From Diadema setosum (lineage: Eukaryota; Echinodermata; Echinoidea; Diadematoida; Diadematidae), in NCBI RefSeq assembly GCF_964275005.1, contig NC_092705.1, positions 11,905,912 through 11,969,911 of the forward strand: a DNA stretch of 64,000 bases, given 5' to 3'. This document shows positions 43,996 to 56,090 of this stretch, in pieces. A model generated the notes under the pieces. It saw nothing but the letters and a program-made list of their open reading frames with translations, did no database searches and had not been told where the DNA came from. The translations under genes and the position numbers were made by a program. How positions within the stretch are numbered: the stretch's first letter is position 1; each line of letters begins with the position of its first letter.

Positions 43996-46335
43996 CTTGG
44001 ACGGCAAAAGACAGTAAGGCTACAGGGAACGACAGAGGGCCCTAGATATGAATCTGTCCTTCGCTTGCTTCACCGTAGAGGGCGTATCGCTCTACATCTC
44101 AACAGAGCACTTTACAGAGCTCTGCATCTCAAACCCCATACCTATAGCTTCTCGTGGGGTTAATCGCTGCGGATTAGAGCGAGAGAAGGGGTATGATTTC
44201 GTTCTGAAGTTATAAGGTGAGGGATAAGTGTATAAGCGGAGATTTGGAGGTAGATAAGTAGATGTACAGATATACTTGTATTAACACAAGCAGACAAAGA
44301 TTGATCGTAGAATCAAAGTCATAAGCATTAAATGAGGAAAAGAGAGAAAAAGGGGGATAAAGTGTGTCAAAGATGGATTGAGTCCGGGCAATGCATCAGA
44401 CACAATTAATCACAGGAATTGTTAATGGCATTACCATTTTGATAGTTATCGTGCCAGAAGAGGCAATTAATACACTATATGTTTTGCAAAGATAAAGCAG
44501 TAAGCCGCTTGGAGCTGAAAGAAGCCTGAATCTGTCTTTCTTTGAATCCTTCAATTTTAAATCGACTTACAACAATATTACCATTTAAATATTCATCGTG
44601 GCATCAGAGACAGAATACAATAAATATCGTTTGATCTGTTTATAATATCGTTTGATATGATATCAGTGCTCATTTTCAGTAGGGCCCCATTTTTTGTGTA
44701 AACGATAACCCAAAAAATAAGCAACATATTCTGCGAAGCGCTTGTCAATGAAAGGGTTTACAAACTGACATGGCATGTATAATGACCGAAGTATTCTGCA
44801 ACGATGTAATATTAAGCTGTTGGCAAGTAAGACAGCGCAGCTTCTCTGAAAATCAGGATACAAAGCAAGTTCTAAATTTATCATCGTCTCTCAAACTGTC
44901 TTGATTGTCACGTGAAAACCTACAATTTGATATTTAAAGCATCAAGTGGATTCTAAGTCCTTTACAATTTCGTTACAGTGTGCATCTATCTCAAATTGAA
45001 GCTAATTTGTTTTAATTATGACATCATGTTCGTATGGAAGTTTCATAACATGAGCATCTTTTTGACAAAAAAAAAAAAAAATATGATGCAGTATAAGGTT
45101 TAAGAAAATGCATCTTATACATGTCTTGGAGTGTGCCCAGATGTAGATGTCTATCTATCTTTTTCGACCTAACTTTTGGATATCGCGTATGATAAACATG
45201 AATAAATGATTTTGACATAGAGTGTCAAATCAAATGATATAAAAAAATAAACCCCATCATTAAAGTAATCATGACAGCATAAGTATTCAAAAGACACACG
45301 GATCTATTTCATGAATGAATGTACTTTCCCCATGCATATCCCCGGGACCTCACACGGTCAAGGTTATCTCCGTATAGTACTAACAGCATGTCCTGAGGGG
45401 AGGGTGCGAATCGTACCCATTCGCGGCCGCGCGCCCGCTCTTGGATTTGACGCGGGGGCCCCGTCCCGGCAGGGCTGAAAGGCATAATTTACCATTTGCA
45501 GATGAAAGCATTAGTGCTATAAAATAGTTCTAAAATGTGAGTTAGGGATAGAAACAACCACTGTCAAAATTTGAATCCGTATAATCGATGTTAAGTGTTG
45601 TTAAATACACAAAATGTGAACAATAGTTATAATAAAAAATTTTCCAGACTAAACCGTATACAGTTACGGTTTATTGAGAAAAACCCTGATATCTCCTTAT
45701 ATTTTAGGTTTTATTGCAAATATTTCATATGGTAGGATGTTTTATGATACAACAGACCTACACATATGCATCAAATATGATATCTTGAAAATTTTTGAAA
45801 TCACTGCTCCCAAAGGTAAACTGGACCTTGAATAGGCTGGGGTGTCGTTTTTCAGCAGCAACCCTCCCGGGCTCACTTACCCGCCCCAGGAAGGCTTGAC
45901 AATTTGATTTGAACAAGCCGATTTCGTATTTGGGTGAAAGAGACTCACTCTTCCTCTTTCTTTGGAAAGCTAGTTGCAGCAAACTAGAACAAAACCTCAG
46001 GAAGAACGACAACATAATATATATCTTTATTCATGATTGTCTCCCCTGAATGAATACTTCGGCGTGCGTAAGTCAACTGTGAGAGCATTGTCAGATAACT
46101 TCTGCATCTACGACAGACTCCTAGCAGTGTATCTATGGCGTTGAACAAGAAAATTGTGAAACATAAACTTCCAATATAGATGAAAGAAGAATCATCCTTG
46201 CATAATTATGCACAATATGAAGAATGATTAAAGCAGCTCGACCAGCGAGTCTGATTGATTTGTCAGCCTTTACAACTTGCTTTCTGTCTACACTATGAAA
46301 TAATGTCTTCTTTAAGGTAGCACAGAAAGCCACAC

Positions 46336-46338
<3 letters not shown>
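43996..46338. other. Intergenic stretch with one GC-rich patch
   Basis: Mostly AT-rich. The patch at 45405-45475 is strongly GC-rich, with CGCGGCCGCGCGCCCGC. No gene is seen. Confidence 0.5.

Positions 46339-46406
<68 letters not shown>
46339..46406. repeat. (TA)n microsatellite
   Basis: About 68 bp of TA. Confidence 0.96.
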
Positions 46407-46407
<1 letters not shown>

Positions 46408-47818
46408 CTTATTTTCAAGTACATACTCTCATCCTTTGATTGATAACTATGCTCGTTTCAAAAGGAACAAACTTCATAAACATCCTTCGCTCAAAAATCA
46501 TGACAACACTATTTTTGCTTATGGGACCGTGACGCGTCGGTTGCTTATGGTCATACTTCAACTCACAAAATAACTTATCATGTTAAGAAGACACACCGAG
46601 AAAAAAATAATATGAATTCATGCTAACTGTCGGAAATGAAAATCGACGTTGTCTGGGCTCACGCAACCGGGAGCAAAGCGGAGCGCGGCGCGATAGATCA
46701 CGCTGATCCGTAGCTGCAATTTGTTCATGTGATTAGCCATCCAGCGAATCACGGGTTGAGCTGCTAATCGTTCGAATCTACCCCTTCGAATTCCTGTAAT
46801 AAGTCCGAATCTGCTCAATTTAGTCGAAGTTAAGTGGTGTCACGCAAACATCAGATTCGAAATCAAGTATCATTGGTCCTTTCACACCGCTTAGTGATAC
46901 TATAATCAAATGAAAATGTAAGTTTGTGTGATTTTTATTATTTTTTTTTACTTGTGTTATTTCATCAGTTGCAAAGTAGCTCCAAAGCTTACAGAACGTT
47001 GTCACTCAATTGATTTGTCATGACGTATCCCCCTTTTAAATCAATATTAAATTAACATTCCTTAGAATTCTCTCCATTCTTACGCTTGTACCAACTCAAA
47101 TTCCGATACAAATGTATTTTCACTTTATGAAATTTAACATGACGCAAAATGAACACGTGCAAGTTTAGGACACAACAGGTGACGAATAATATGTGACAAA
47201 ACACTTAACCAAGTGAGACAACTTTAAAGTAGAGGGTTTCGAATAAATTATCTACATCTACATATAACTCTTTTGTTCCTTGATACGAGTATACTTATGT
47301 AGTTCAGCTGATGATCATTCTAAATCATATCTACATTATACTAGAGACATCTAAATCAATCTGGCTTACTTTGAAGTAAAATCGTTAAGTGTCATTTCAC
47401 CAGGAAGGTCTTCGAATTGCGTTGCTAAACAGTATGAAATTCGAATGGAATTTGTTGTTATTAATATCATTGTTATAAGATTTTGATAAATTTGATTTAT
47501 TGGAGCCATTTTTTTTTTTTTGGGGGGGGGGGGCTTGAAAGGATGAGTCAATTATAGATGGTAATGAGGATGCATGATGTAGGTTTGTTTAGACGGTAAT
47601 GGACTAAAGAAAGTCGAACCAATGATTTAGTTCTGTAATATGACCCCGCTTATATTCGTATGAAGAAGATTAACAGCGCACACAGAGAAACACATACACA
47701 CGTATTTTGTCATAATGTCTAATAACTTATCTAAAGATCTTATCCAAAGATCTAAAGATGAGATAATAATCATATTATCTGTAGATGTATGAAAATGATG
47801 ACGTACACTAAGCAACAG
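46407..47818. other. Intergenic stretch, nothing firm
   Basis: A GC-richer patch at 46640-46800 carries a 66-codon minus-strand frame without recognisable family. T12-G12 junction at 47509-47533. Confidence 0.5.
47509..47533 (+). repeat. T-tract joined to G-tract
   Basis: T13 followed by G12, then CTTG, like 27350-27383. Confidence 0.92.
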
Positions 47819-47819
47819 C

Positions 47820-47883
<64 letters not shown>

Positions 47884-48218
47884 CATTTTCCATCTGTGAA
47901 GATGGCTGGATAGCCCATATTCAGCTACACTAAGCTGGTCTTCCATGGGGTCCAGTTGGATGTGGGGTGGGACCACTTCACCGGGTTAGACACCGTGCTC
48001 TTTGCGATGAATGAATGAAGCGGAATCTTTTACGTGCATCAGCTGTGACTCTCTCATACACGGGACCTCCATTTTATGTCCTATTCGAGGGACAGAGTGT
48101 TTTGCCTCTTGCTAGAGGGGACGATATGTTTACACACGACATTGCTCAGTCCAGACTCGGGTTCGAACCCGGGCCGCGTGATCGTGAGGCAGACGCGCTA
48201 CCGACTGAGCCAACTCAC
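47819..48218 (-). mobile_element. tRNA-derived SINE family A, copy 3 (full length)
   Basis: Read on the minus strand from 48218: A box TGGCTCAGTCGG (48212-48201), B box GGTTCGAACCC (48169-48159), the same body as copy 2, and an (AAC)n tail at 47819-47883 in place of (CAAA)n. The tail change suggests slippage or microsatellite turnover after insertion. Confidence 0.92.
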
Positions 48219-49916
48219 ATTGAACATCAATGTCATACCACAAATTACAAGTTAGAAAATATCAAATAGCAATTCGGCATGAAATTAATAAACACATAAT
48301 ATTCCATCGCACGTACAATCATAGAAACACACCATCACACACATATACACATACTCACACATACCTCGCCACCAGCCACTGAGCACAATTTGAAACTGCT
48401 CCCTCTACGTTATATACCAATCATTGCACTTTCTGGGGGTCAAGAATACATCACATCTCTGTTTTTCTGTATCACAAGCTTTCACATTTTCACCAAGAAC
48501 TGTCCTTGTTTTTTATAACTCATGTGCATCGGTTGTACTCTCACATAAGAGCATTTAAAGGTGCACTGCTTAAGCGTTACTGATCAAATCTTAAAGTATT
48601 TTTTAGTGGTTTAGAATTATTTGAATCCAAAATTCTTTTTTTGCTTCTTGATTACGAAAAGAACTTTGTCAAAGAGAATAGCACTTCTGTCACGTGATAA
48701 CAGTATTGGTGTTCCCATGACATTATGTGCAGTTTTATTCCCATGGCAATGGGCAATCTTACCATCTGCGTAGCGGATAAACTAGTCAGTAGGAAATCCA
48801 TTGCTAATAAGATTCGAATTGAATTGAATTGAATTGAGTTGAACTGAATTTAATTCTGGTTACAAGTAATTAAGTTCGTCTGCCCCTTTAAATGAATTTT
48901 TTGTTTCGAGCCAATCTGTGATACCCATACACCAAAAAATAAATCAGAGTCACTGCTATCGCCGTACAGCTTGTAAATGTAGGTGTAAATTTTATAAGTG
49001 TTTGTTGTCTGTGTGGTGGTCCATAAATCATTTCTGATTTTGATTTCATTAATTGCACGTCATTTCTCGCACGCTCTGTCACGTCTGTGAAGCTATTGAT
49101 GTTTCTGACGAAAAAAAAAAAAGAAGGAAACTAAAAGAAGAAACGACTTGAACAATTTTGAACGACAACTCACTATACAGCTGTGCATCAGCTGTCGGTG
49201 GTCAGCATTTCAGTTCAGTCGACTTCTCTCCCAGACATTTACAATGTTTCATATAGCATGTTATATCGGTAGGTGACATGGGGCCTCACTATCGTATGCA
49301 TTAGTGCGATGACTTCAACATCCGGGACATAAATGTCTTCTCACACTTAGTTATTGCGTAGGATAGCATGACAGTTTGTGGCCACAAGTCAATGTCGTAC
49401 GCATATCATGATGATGTAAGTATAATGCTATAGCTGTGTAGTTTTTGTGTGACTAATCTATACATTCATTCATTCATCCTTTCATTTATTCGTCCATTTA
49501 CCCACGTTTTGATATAGGCCTAAGTAAATTGATTTGAACTATTTATCTATTCATTTCTGTTATCAATACAAAGCCAGTCTTCTTTGGGGCCAGGGTAAAC
49601 GACGACAAAAACAGACAAACAAGATTACTCGTTGGATACTGGTATGTTCAACAGCAGTTGATAGGGCTACTTCATTTTGCAAAGGTCATGAAGATGAAAA
49701 AAGGGCAATTGTAGTATCCATTAAAAAAAAAACAAAAAAAAAAAACACTAATGAAATTTTCCCGATGTAAAGACTTGATTCAAATGACACATAGTTATAT
49801 CATATTTTTCGACAGCTCTTCGGGAATCAAAATTCTGAAAATTTGTACACCGTAAATATGTTTTATGTTCAGAAAAATGACCCTTGAAGAAGGAATGCTT
49901 TACCATTAGTTTTTTA
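48219..49916. other. Intergenic stretch with a (TGAAT)n run
   Basis: (GAATT)n units at 48813-48850 may be a retroposon-type tail. No exon is supported. Confidence 0.5.
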
Positions 49917-49984
49917 CACTCTATTTTTGTCATGAAACTTGCTTTTGTTTCACTCTATTTTTGCCATGAAACTTGCTTTATAGA
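49917..49984 (+). repeat. Tandem duplication of 34 bp
   Basis: CACTCTATTTTTGTCATGAA (49917) recurs as CACTCTATTTTTGCCATGAA (49951), each followed by ACTTGCTTT. Confidence 0.85.
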
Positions 49985-51734
49985 AACTCCCTGTCGTATT
50001 CTCTTTATACAGACTTATTTTCTATATAATTCGATATTGTTCTTGTATCTTTTTTTTTTTCTTTAGTCACTCTTTGTGTCCATGATCGCGAGCTTTTACT
50101 GTTGTATCAGAAGAAAGAATGTTGTTGCATGGCAACTGCTGTCAATCCACAAGAGGTACGAAGACTCATGTAATTACAGCAAACTTCTTCAAACTTCATT
50201 AGCCGTCCATAGCCATTACTCTTCAGGTTACCAGTATACATGGTATACGCAAATCAGACAGAAAAGGATTATGATGTGCTGGAAGGCACTTTCAAATTGA
50301 AACAATTGCATGGTCATGCCAATAAATCTGTATCCGTATCTGTGATGCTATTTTGTTTGGGTCATTTTTGCAAGGTCATTCGATTTTGAGGTAGATTGAA
50401 ACAAATAGACAAACAACAAGCAAAGAGTACGCATGTATCGGTAGATTTTGTTTAATACATGTATTAACATTTTCGCAGGAAGAGGCTGCTAATTGTGCGA
50501 TGTCTGGACTTAGATGGCGCTGTTCCAAACCCTGAGCACCGCAAAACACCTCCGTTGCACCGCAGCGCGCAAGACGTTGTGACGAGATGCATTTTTGGAC
50601 TCTAAAGCCAGGACCCCAGGTGCAAAACGTCATAAAAATATCGAAGTGAGGAGGTGATACCTGAGACACCCTTTGCCCAGACTGTGGGTTCATTATCGCC
50701 CCCTCTCCTCTCCCCCCTCAAGTTTGTTTTCGTTTCGTTCTTGGTCTGGATAACTTCCAGTCGCTGGGTCAAAAGCATCAAAGTCGTCTGCATGCACACT
50801 TTCGTGTTTCACTCTGGCGCTGCATTGGCACGTGAGGGATAGAACTGGAACAGGCACTGGTTCTCACGCGAGAGTGGAAATAATCAAGATTATTACTTCT
50901 TACTCACGCGGTCATATTATTGATTCGACTGATGTTGTTGTCGTTGTCGTTGTTGTTGTGGTGGTGGTGGTGGTTGTTTATGTTGTTTGCCCTTTATAGT
51001 CAGCGCTTTGAACGCTGTCAACAGTTATCAAGCGTACTTCATTAGATTTCCAAATTCTTGGTCATAGCTACGGATCTTGCGTAAGACATACATTACAATC
51101 AATTCATTGTGGTAAACATTTCATGGAGAAAACAATCAAACATCTGAATAAACAAATACACCACCATTTTTGACCACAGCTACAAGCAGGAAGAACAATA
51201 ATGCATACAAATTTAGATATCTTAAAACATTTTCTGCTATATTATATAGCCTACTCGATAAATTCCGTAAACGTCATTAATTACAGTTTGGTCAGTCTTT
51301 ACAGGAATATTATCCATATCACAGATATTTCATTGGCATTAGTTTTATAACAATTTTCTTCAGCTCGGCGGTCATTTTCAAAACGGTTATCTTAATAAAC
51401 CTTATAATGGAACATATCCATGAAAAGCTAGAACATGTTAAATATATATTTTTTTTTTTTTGCGGGTAAGTGCTTTTTTTTTTTAATGATGATTCACCTA
51501 AAATTTACTGGGTGGTAATCACCACAGCTTAGAAGACCATCATCCCTGGACATCTTGTAAAGGTTAAAAAATCTGTCGTTTTTCGATAATGACATGAATC
51601 TGAACTTCCGATAGGAACTGAGAGGGGTTAAATGTTATGAACACTCTGTGATTGCACACTTCGATCGTAAGGGCAGGACCCTATTTAAGAAACTACTCTG
51701 TGATAATGGAGACCACCATATTTTTCTTATTTTC
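49985..51734. other. Intergenic stretch, nothing recognised
   Basis: GTT/GTG trinucleotides at 50936-50980. No exon or repeat family is supported. Confidence 0.5.
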
Positions 51735-52065
51735 ATTCAGTTCAGTTTAGTTGAATTCATTTTCATCTATCCATACAATTTCTCAAATTAATAATATATT
51801 CTTTGATATTGGTATACAACAAGTATGAATACAAAGGTAAACAACCACGTCTCTGGATTGCACATTACAAAATAAACAACGTAGTGAACAATAAAAAATA
51901 GAAAAATTCCTGCCGGAAGTAACAGAAATAGTGATGGGGCCTACATAACAGATAGCTTGTAAACTGCAGGTCCTAATATTCAGGGTGTGAAAATTATTGA
52001 AAACGGATATGATTGTGTTGACCAAAATAACAAAAATATTGAAATAGTAAAATCAATGTTGAAGA
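51735..52065. repeat. Interspersed repeat, copy 2 of a diverged pair
   Basis: Counterpart of 14390-14760, with TAACAGAAATAGTGATGGGG, TTGTAAACTGCAGGT and AACGGATATGATTGTGTTGA in the same order. Confidence 0.6.
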
Positions 52066-52107
52066 TAAACTTGCATAAACAACATGTTTCTTCAACCTCA
52101 CTTCGAT

Positions 52108-52182
52108 CATTATTATTATAATCGACTTTATCATCATCATCATTATTAGTAGTAGTAGTAGTAGTAGTAGTAGTACTAGTAC

Positions 52183-52215
<33 letters not shown>

Positions 52216-52290
52216 TAGCAGTAGCAGTAGTAGAGGTAGTAGTATCGCCATCATCACTAACAATTCTATTAATGTTATTATTATTATCAT
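52108..52290. repeat. (TAG)n and (ATT)n trinucleotides
   Basis: (ATC)n passes into about 30 TAG units (52147-52235) and then ATT units. Confidence 0.93.
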
Positions 52291-53968
52291 ACTTCTGCAC
52301 TCTGTTGTACATCAGCAAGGTATGAAATTGAATATCAAAGGGTGCAAAATGCAGTATCAAATCGGTATAGCCTACTAGACCCCCTCGCTATCACTTCCTT
52401 CTGTTGCTAAGAATAAAGGGCATGGAAGATTTACCCCCCCCCCCCCAACAACTCTATGCTGTCCCCTGCATCGCCATGGATTAATTTGGGATAAACGAAC
52501 AAAATTCAAATTGCACCAAAAAAAAAAAATTGTATGCACACTGGGAATGTACCAGATATTGAAATGAATTTGATGGCACTTAGGCACTGATGAGCTCGTT
52601 ACGATATTATCTGGTAAAATCAGCCATAAATCTGAATGCATAGACAAAGTTCACTGGCTAGACCAGATTGAACAAACTAGAGTTAGCTGTCATCTTGCTG
52701 TCTGGTAGACATAACAACATTCCATCGGACATGCGGTGTCCCGGGCGCGGTTGAGGGGTGCAACTCTTATGTAATGGAGACGAGGGATTGTTGGTGTTCG
52801 TTCCATCCAAGACTCCTGAGAAATCGTATATAGCCGCGAAAACCCTCTCCTTGAGGACGGCAGAACGAGAGAAATTCTTTGAAACCGAAACGCATCATTA
52901 TTTGCGTTGAGATGAAGAAAAATACGGAGGTGCGATAACTAGCTCCTTAAAGGTACAATTGGTGCTCTCTTTACGTCAGCTTTTGGTGTTACAGTATATG
53001 TTTTATTGAGTCGTTATCTAATTTTTTTATACGTGTCCTTCACGTCCATGAATTCATTTCAACTCACATCCAAACTCTCTTACCCTTCTATATCAATCCA
53101 TTAATTAATCCATAAAATATTCTGTCCTATCAATCCATCATTTTTCTATCCTATCCGTCTATCTGTCTATAATCAATCCTTCTATTATGTCGATTCATCT
53201 ATTAATCCATCTAACCGTCCTTTTTATCCCTAGAAATCCTGTCATGGTTGGTCTGATTTTTCTTCTCATACATCGATCGTTCCCTTTCTTTTCCTCGTTG
53301 GTCCTATACTTTGTATGAAGTCAAATCTGTTCTTTCAAATTTTTGTTCCTGGTGTTTTAGTCGTCTGTGTCTTTTTGTTGGTTGATTCGTTAATTGTCCC
53401 CCCCCCCCCCCCCCCCCCGGCGAGCTGGATACAAGGTAGGGCACCCATATTATGGCCTTTCCAATTTCAATGTGTAATTATAACGTTTCTGCGTATGCTT
53501 CAATATGTTATTGTTTTACTGCTTCACTTCAAACGTTCTGCTTTCATTTTAACATGATTGAACATAATCATAGAGTGGAATAGATGCATATACATCGCAT
53601 GTTTTATTAGTTAATCCCATTAATTACTTATCTTGCTGCTCTATTTTCTATTTGTTTAATGCATCTTTATTATTTTATCATAACTATGACTTGCTGAATA
53701 TGATTTCTGTTCTTGCTTTAAGTGCATGCTTATACTAGAGATGAGCCAAAGTTCTGTGTTTTTATTTACAGATGAAATCGTGAACTAAACCAAATTGAAG
53801 TGATTTATATTCTGGTTATTGCGTATTTGCGTGAAGTTCTGTATGTTTCTGAGAAAATATTACCTCATGTCCCGTTAGAAGCAATGAGCATCAAATGCCT
53901 TAACGTGTTCTAACACCTTTACAACTCAGGGTATCAGCGTCTATCAGGTGATATCTCGGAGAGGGTTA
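52291..53968. other. Intergenic stretch with C-tracts
   Basis: C13 near 52434-52446 and C20 at 53399-53418. No exon is seen. Confidence 0.5.
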
Positions 53969-54320
53969 CAGTTCGTTATTCCAAGGTTCGTTAATTCGAA
54001 AGCAAAATACGGTTCGTAATTCCGAAAGTTCGTTTCTATATACGCACCTTTTTCATTTTGGCATTAACAAACCTCATTTCACTTTCGGGGAAACGAACCT
54101 TCGGAATAACGAACCTTATTAGTTCACTTTCAGAGTAACGAACTTTTGGTATAACGAACATTCGGAGTACCTCGTCAAAAATATTATCCGGATTGATGAT
54201 CCCTCTTTTATTTTCGGATTAACGAACATCTAGGTATAGGGAATTTGTGTGTTTAAAAAGAAAAAAAAGGACCTTCGGAATACCTTTAGAAAAATGAACC
54301 TTATATATTTCATTTTCGGA
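53969..54320. mobile_element. Foldback-type element of GTTCGTTATTCC motifs
   Basis: The left half carries GTTCGTTATTCC, GGTTCGTTAATTCG and GGTTCGTAATTCCGAAAG. The right half carries the reversed motif (CGGAATAACGAACC, AGAGTAACGAAC, GGTATAACGAAC, CGGATTAACGAAC), so the halves are inverted relative to each other. It is non-coding and its boundaries are approximate. Confidence 0.65.
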
Positions 54321-55327
54321 TTAACGAACCCTCGTAAAAACTAACATCATCCCTTTAAGAAGACATCAAAAGCAATATCCCTTCATGGGATAGCTGTGAT
54401 GTCATTCGTTAGCCCTTCTGATCCAATCTGATGTATCGAGTGTAATTATGTTGACGTGTTTATTGCTTCCATTCCCGTGGTTGTATGAGTATCAGTTCAT
54501 GCATGTAATTACTGGATATGTATAAATGTTCGGATAAAAGACAAGATTTTAACGGTTGCTCGTGGCGACGGTATAGGTCTCCTGATAATGGCGTTACTCA
54601 CACATTTTGTGTAAAGCAGGTATTGAGCTCCGCAGAGTGAACAAAAGTGATGCACTTGTGATAGGAGTGAGATTGGTAGGACCATGGAGCTAGTAGTAGC
54701 TCCATGGTATAGGACCAAGGAGTTGGTTCCACCCTCTGGTACAGGACCGAAAACTCATTATATACGCATTAACCTGTAAAGAAAATAAAAACATGTGACG
54801 GCAGATAGTTCTCGTCACTTAACACTGCATTATTTTGTTTACCCTCCCCACTCACCAGAGTTCGAAAGAGAAAAGACATGAGTTCACGCCTACTTCTTCA
54901 TTCCAGATCTCCAGCGCGTGACCTTAAAGCGAGGTCACGAGATAAGTGACCGTATTGACTAACAGCAAAGCAAGCACAAGATTTGATGAGTCTGGTAGTA
55001 ATTAGGCGTTCAGACGTTAACTTTACCTGGTTTTGGACGGGGTCCGGTGTCGCGATCCGCGGTGTTGACAGAAAGAAAGCTCTCCCCGCTGAGTTCTGGT
55101 TAGCTATCATGACGGCGCCTGATGGTGCTTATTTACACCTCTCTTCACTTCACCTGCGGCTAGTGAAGTACCGAGCAAGACCACCTCGCGCATCAGTTCA
55201 AACCACTCTCTTCTTTAAAGAAATTATATAGTTTTGGTTTGGAAGGTGATTCAGGTTTTAACTGTTTGCGAGACAATTAGAAACCACTTATGAAATATTA
55301 AAGAGCATACAAATCTAATTGGTTGTC
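54321..55327. other. Intergenic stretch, nothing recognised
   Basis: A palindromic GAGCTAGTAGTAGCTC occurs near 54687. Frames near 54898-55231 have no family match. Confidence 0.5.
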
Positions 55328-55482
55328 AAAGTTTATTCGATTAAAATCGGTTTTAAAATGGCTGACATATCCAAAACCAAAGTAAAACAAAGTGGTCCAA
55401 AAAAGTTCGATCTTACCTTTTTAATGACAGCTTTGTGTTGGATATCTCAACCATTTCAAAACCGATTTTCATATCAACTTTA
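55328..55482. mobile_element. Inverted-repeat element (probable MITE core)
   Basis: Left arm 55328-55377 (with AAAATCGGTTTTAAAATGGC) pairs with right arm 55435-55482 (reversed AAAATCGGTTTTGAAATGGT) around a 57-bp spacer. The true ends may lie further out but are not clear. Confidence 0.6.
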
Positions 55483-55929
55483 AACTCCTGTGTAAGAATA
55501 GTATACTCTTCCATGTTTTGTAAGAGGTTTTTCATTATCTCTCAAAAGCGTTGGAAACCTGAAACCATGACATCTTATCCCAAACTATACTATTCCTAAC
55601 ATTCCTTTAACTCGGAATAGTCTCCAATCCAGCTCACCGTGATTTTTCATCTTCTTCTGCAAGGGAAAATGACAGTGTACGTGAAGATCGATGGATCGAT
55701 CATTTCGCCATACAGTTCAAATCAGGTAGTACAACACTTGAATACATTGTAAAACCTATAACAAGAAACGATTTAGAGTAGGCATTGGGAACTTTGTAAC
55801 GTTATATTATGTGTTTCAAGGATATTTTTCTAGGACATTCAAGGACAAGAACGATTAGTGGAAATTTCTATACATCATTTTGTTCCACATACTGGCTTTT
55901 GTTTCACGAATTGTTCTAGTATTCTTATG

Positions 55930-56090
55930 CAGCAATGACGGCGCATGTGATTGAACCAGAACTTTACAAATTCATGTCTTTTGAACGGATTGCCCCAAAT
56001 TTTCTCAAACTTCACTGATGTGTAGGACTAATATAAATTTTCTACATTCAATGAATCCACATGTCCAAGTATAAGGTAAATTTCTTCCTT
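55930..56090. repeat. Interspersed repeat, copy 2 of pair with 43846
   Basis: CTTTTGAACGGATTGCCCCA and CTTCACTGATGTGT align with the copy at 43846-43995. Confidence 0.65.

Noticed and set aside
43846-44163. 105-codon frame
   Set aside because: Its first half is an interspersed repeat also present at 55930, so it is probably not a gene.
46618-46818. 66-codon minus-strand frame in a GC-richer patch
   Set aside because: No known domain; may be part of a dispersed repeat, but no second copy is visible here.
48159-48218. Possible tRNA gene on the minus strand
   Set aside because: Same reason: it is the head of SINE family A, copy 3.
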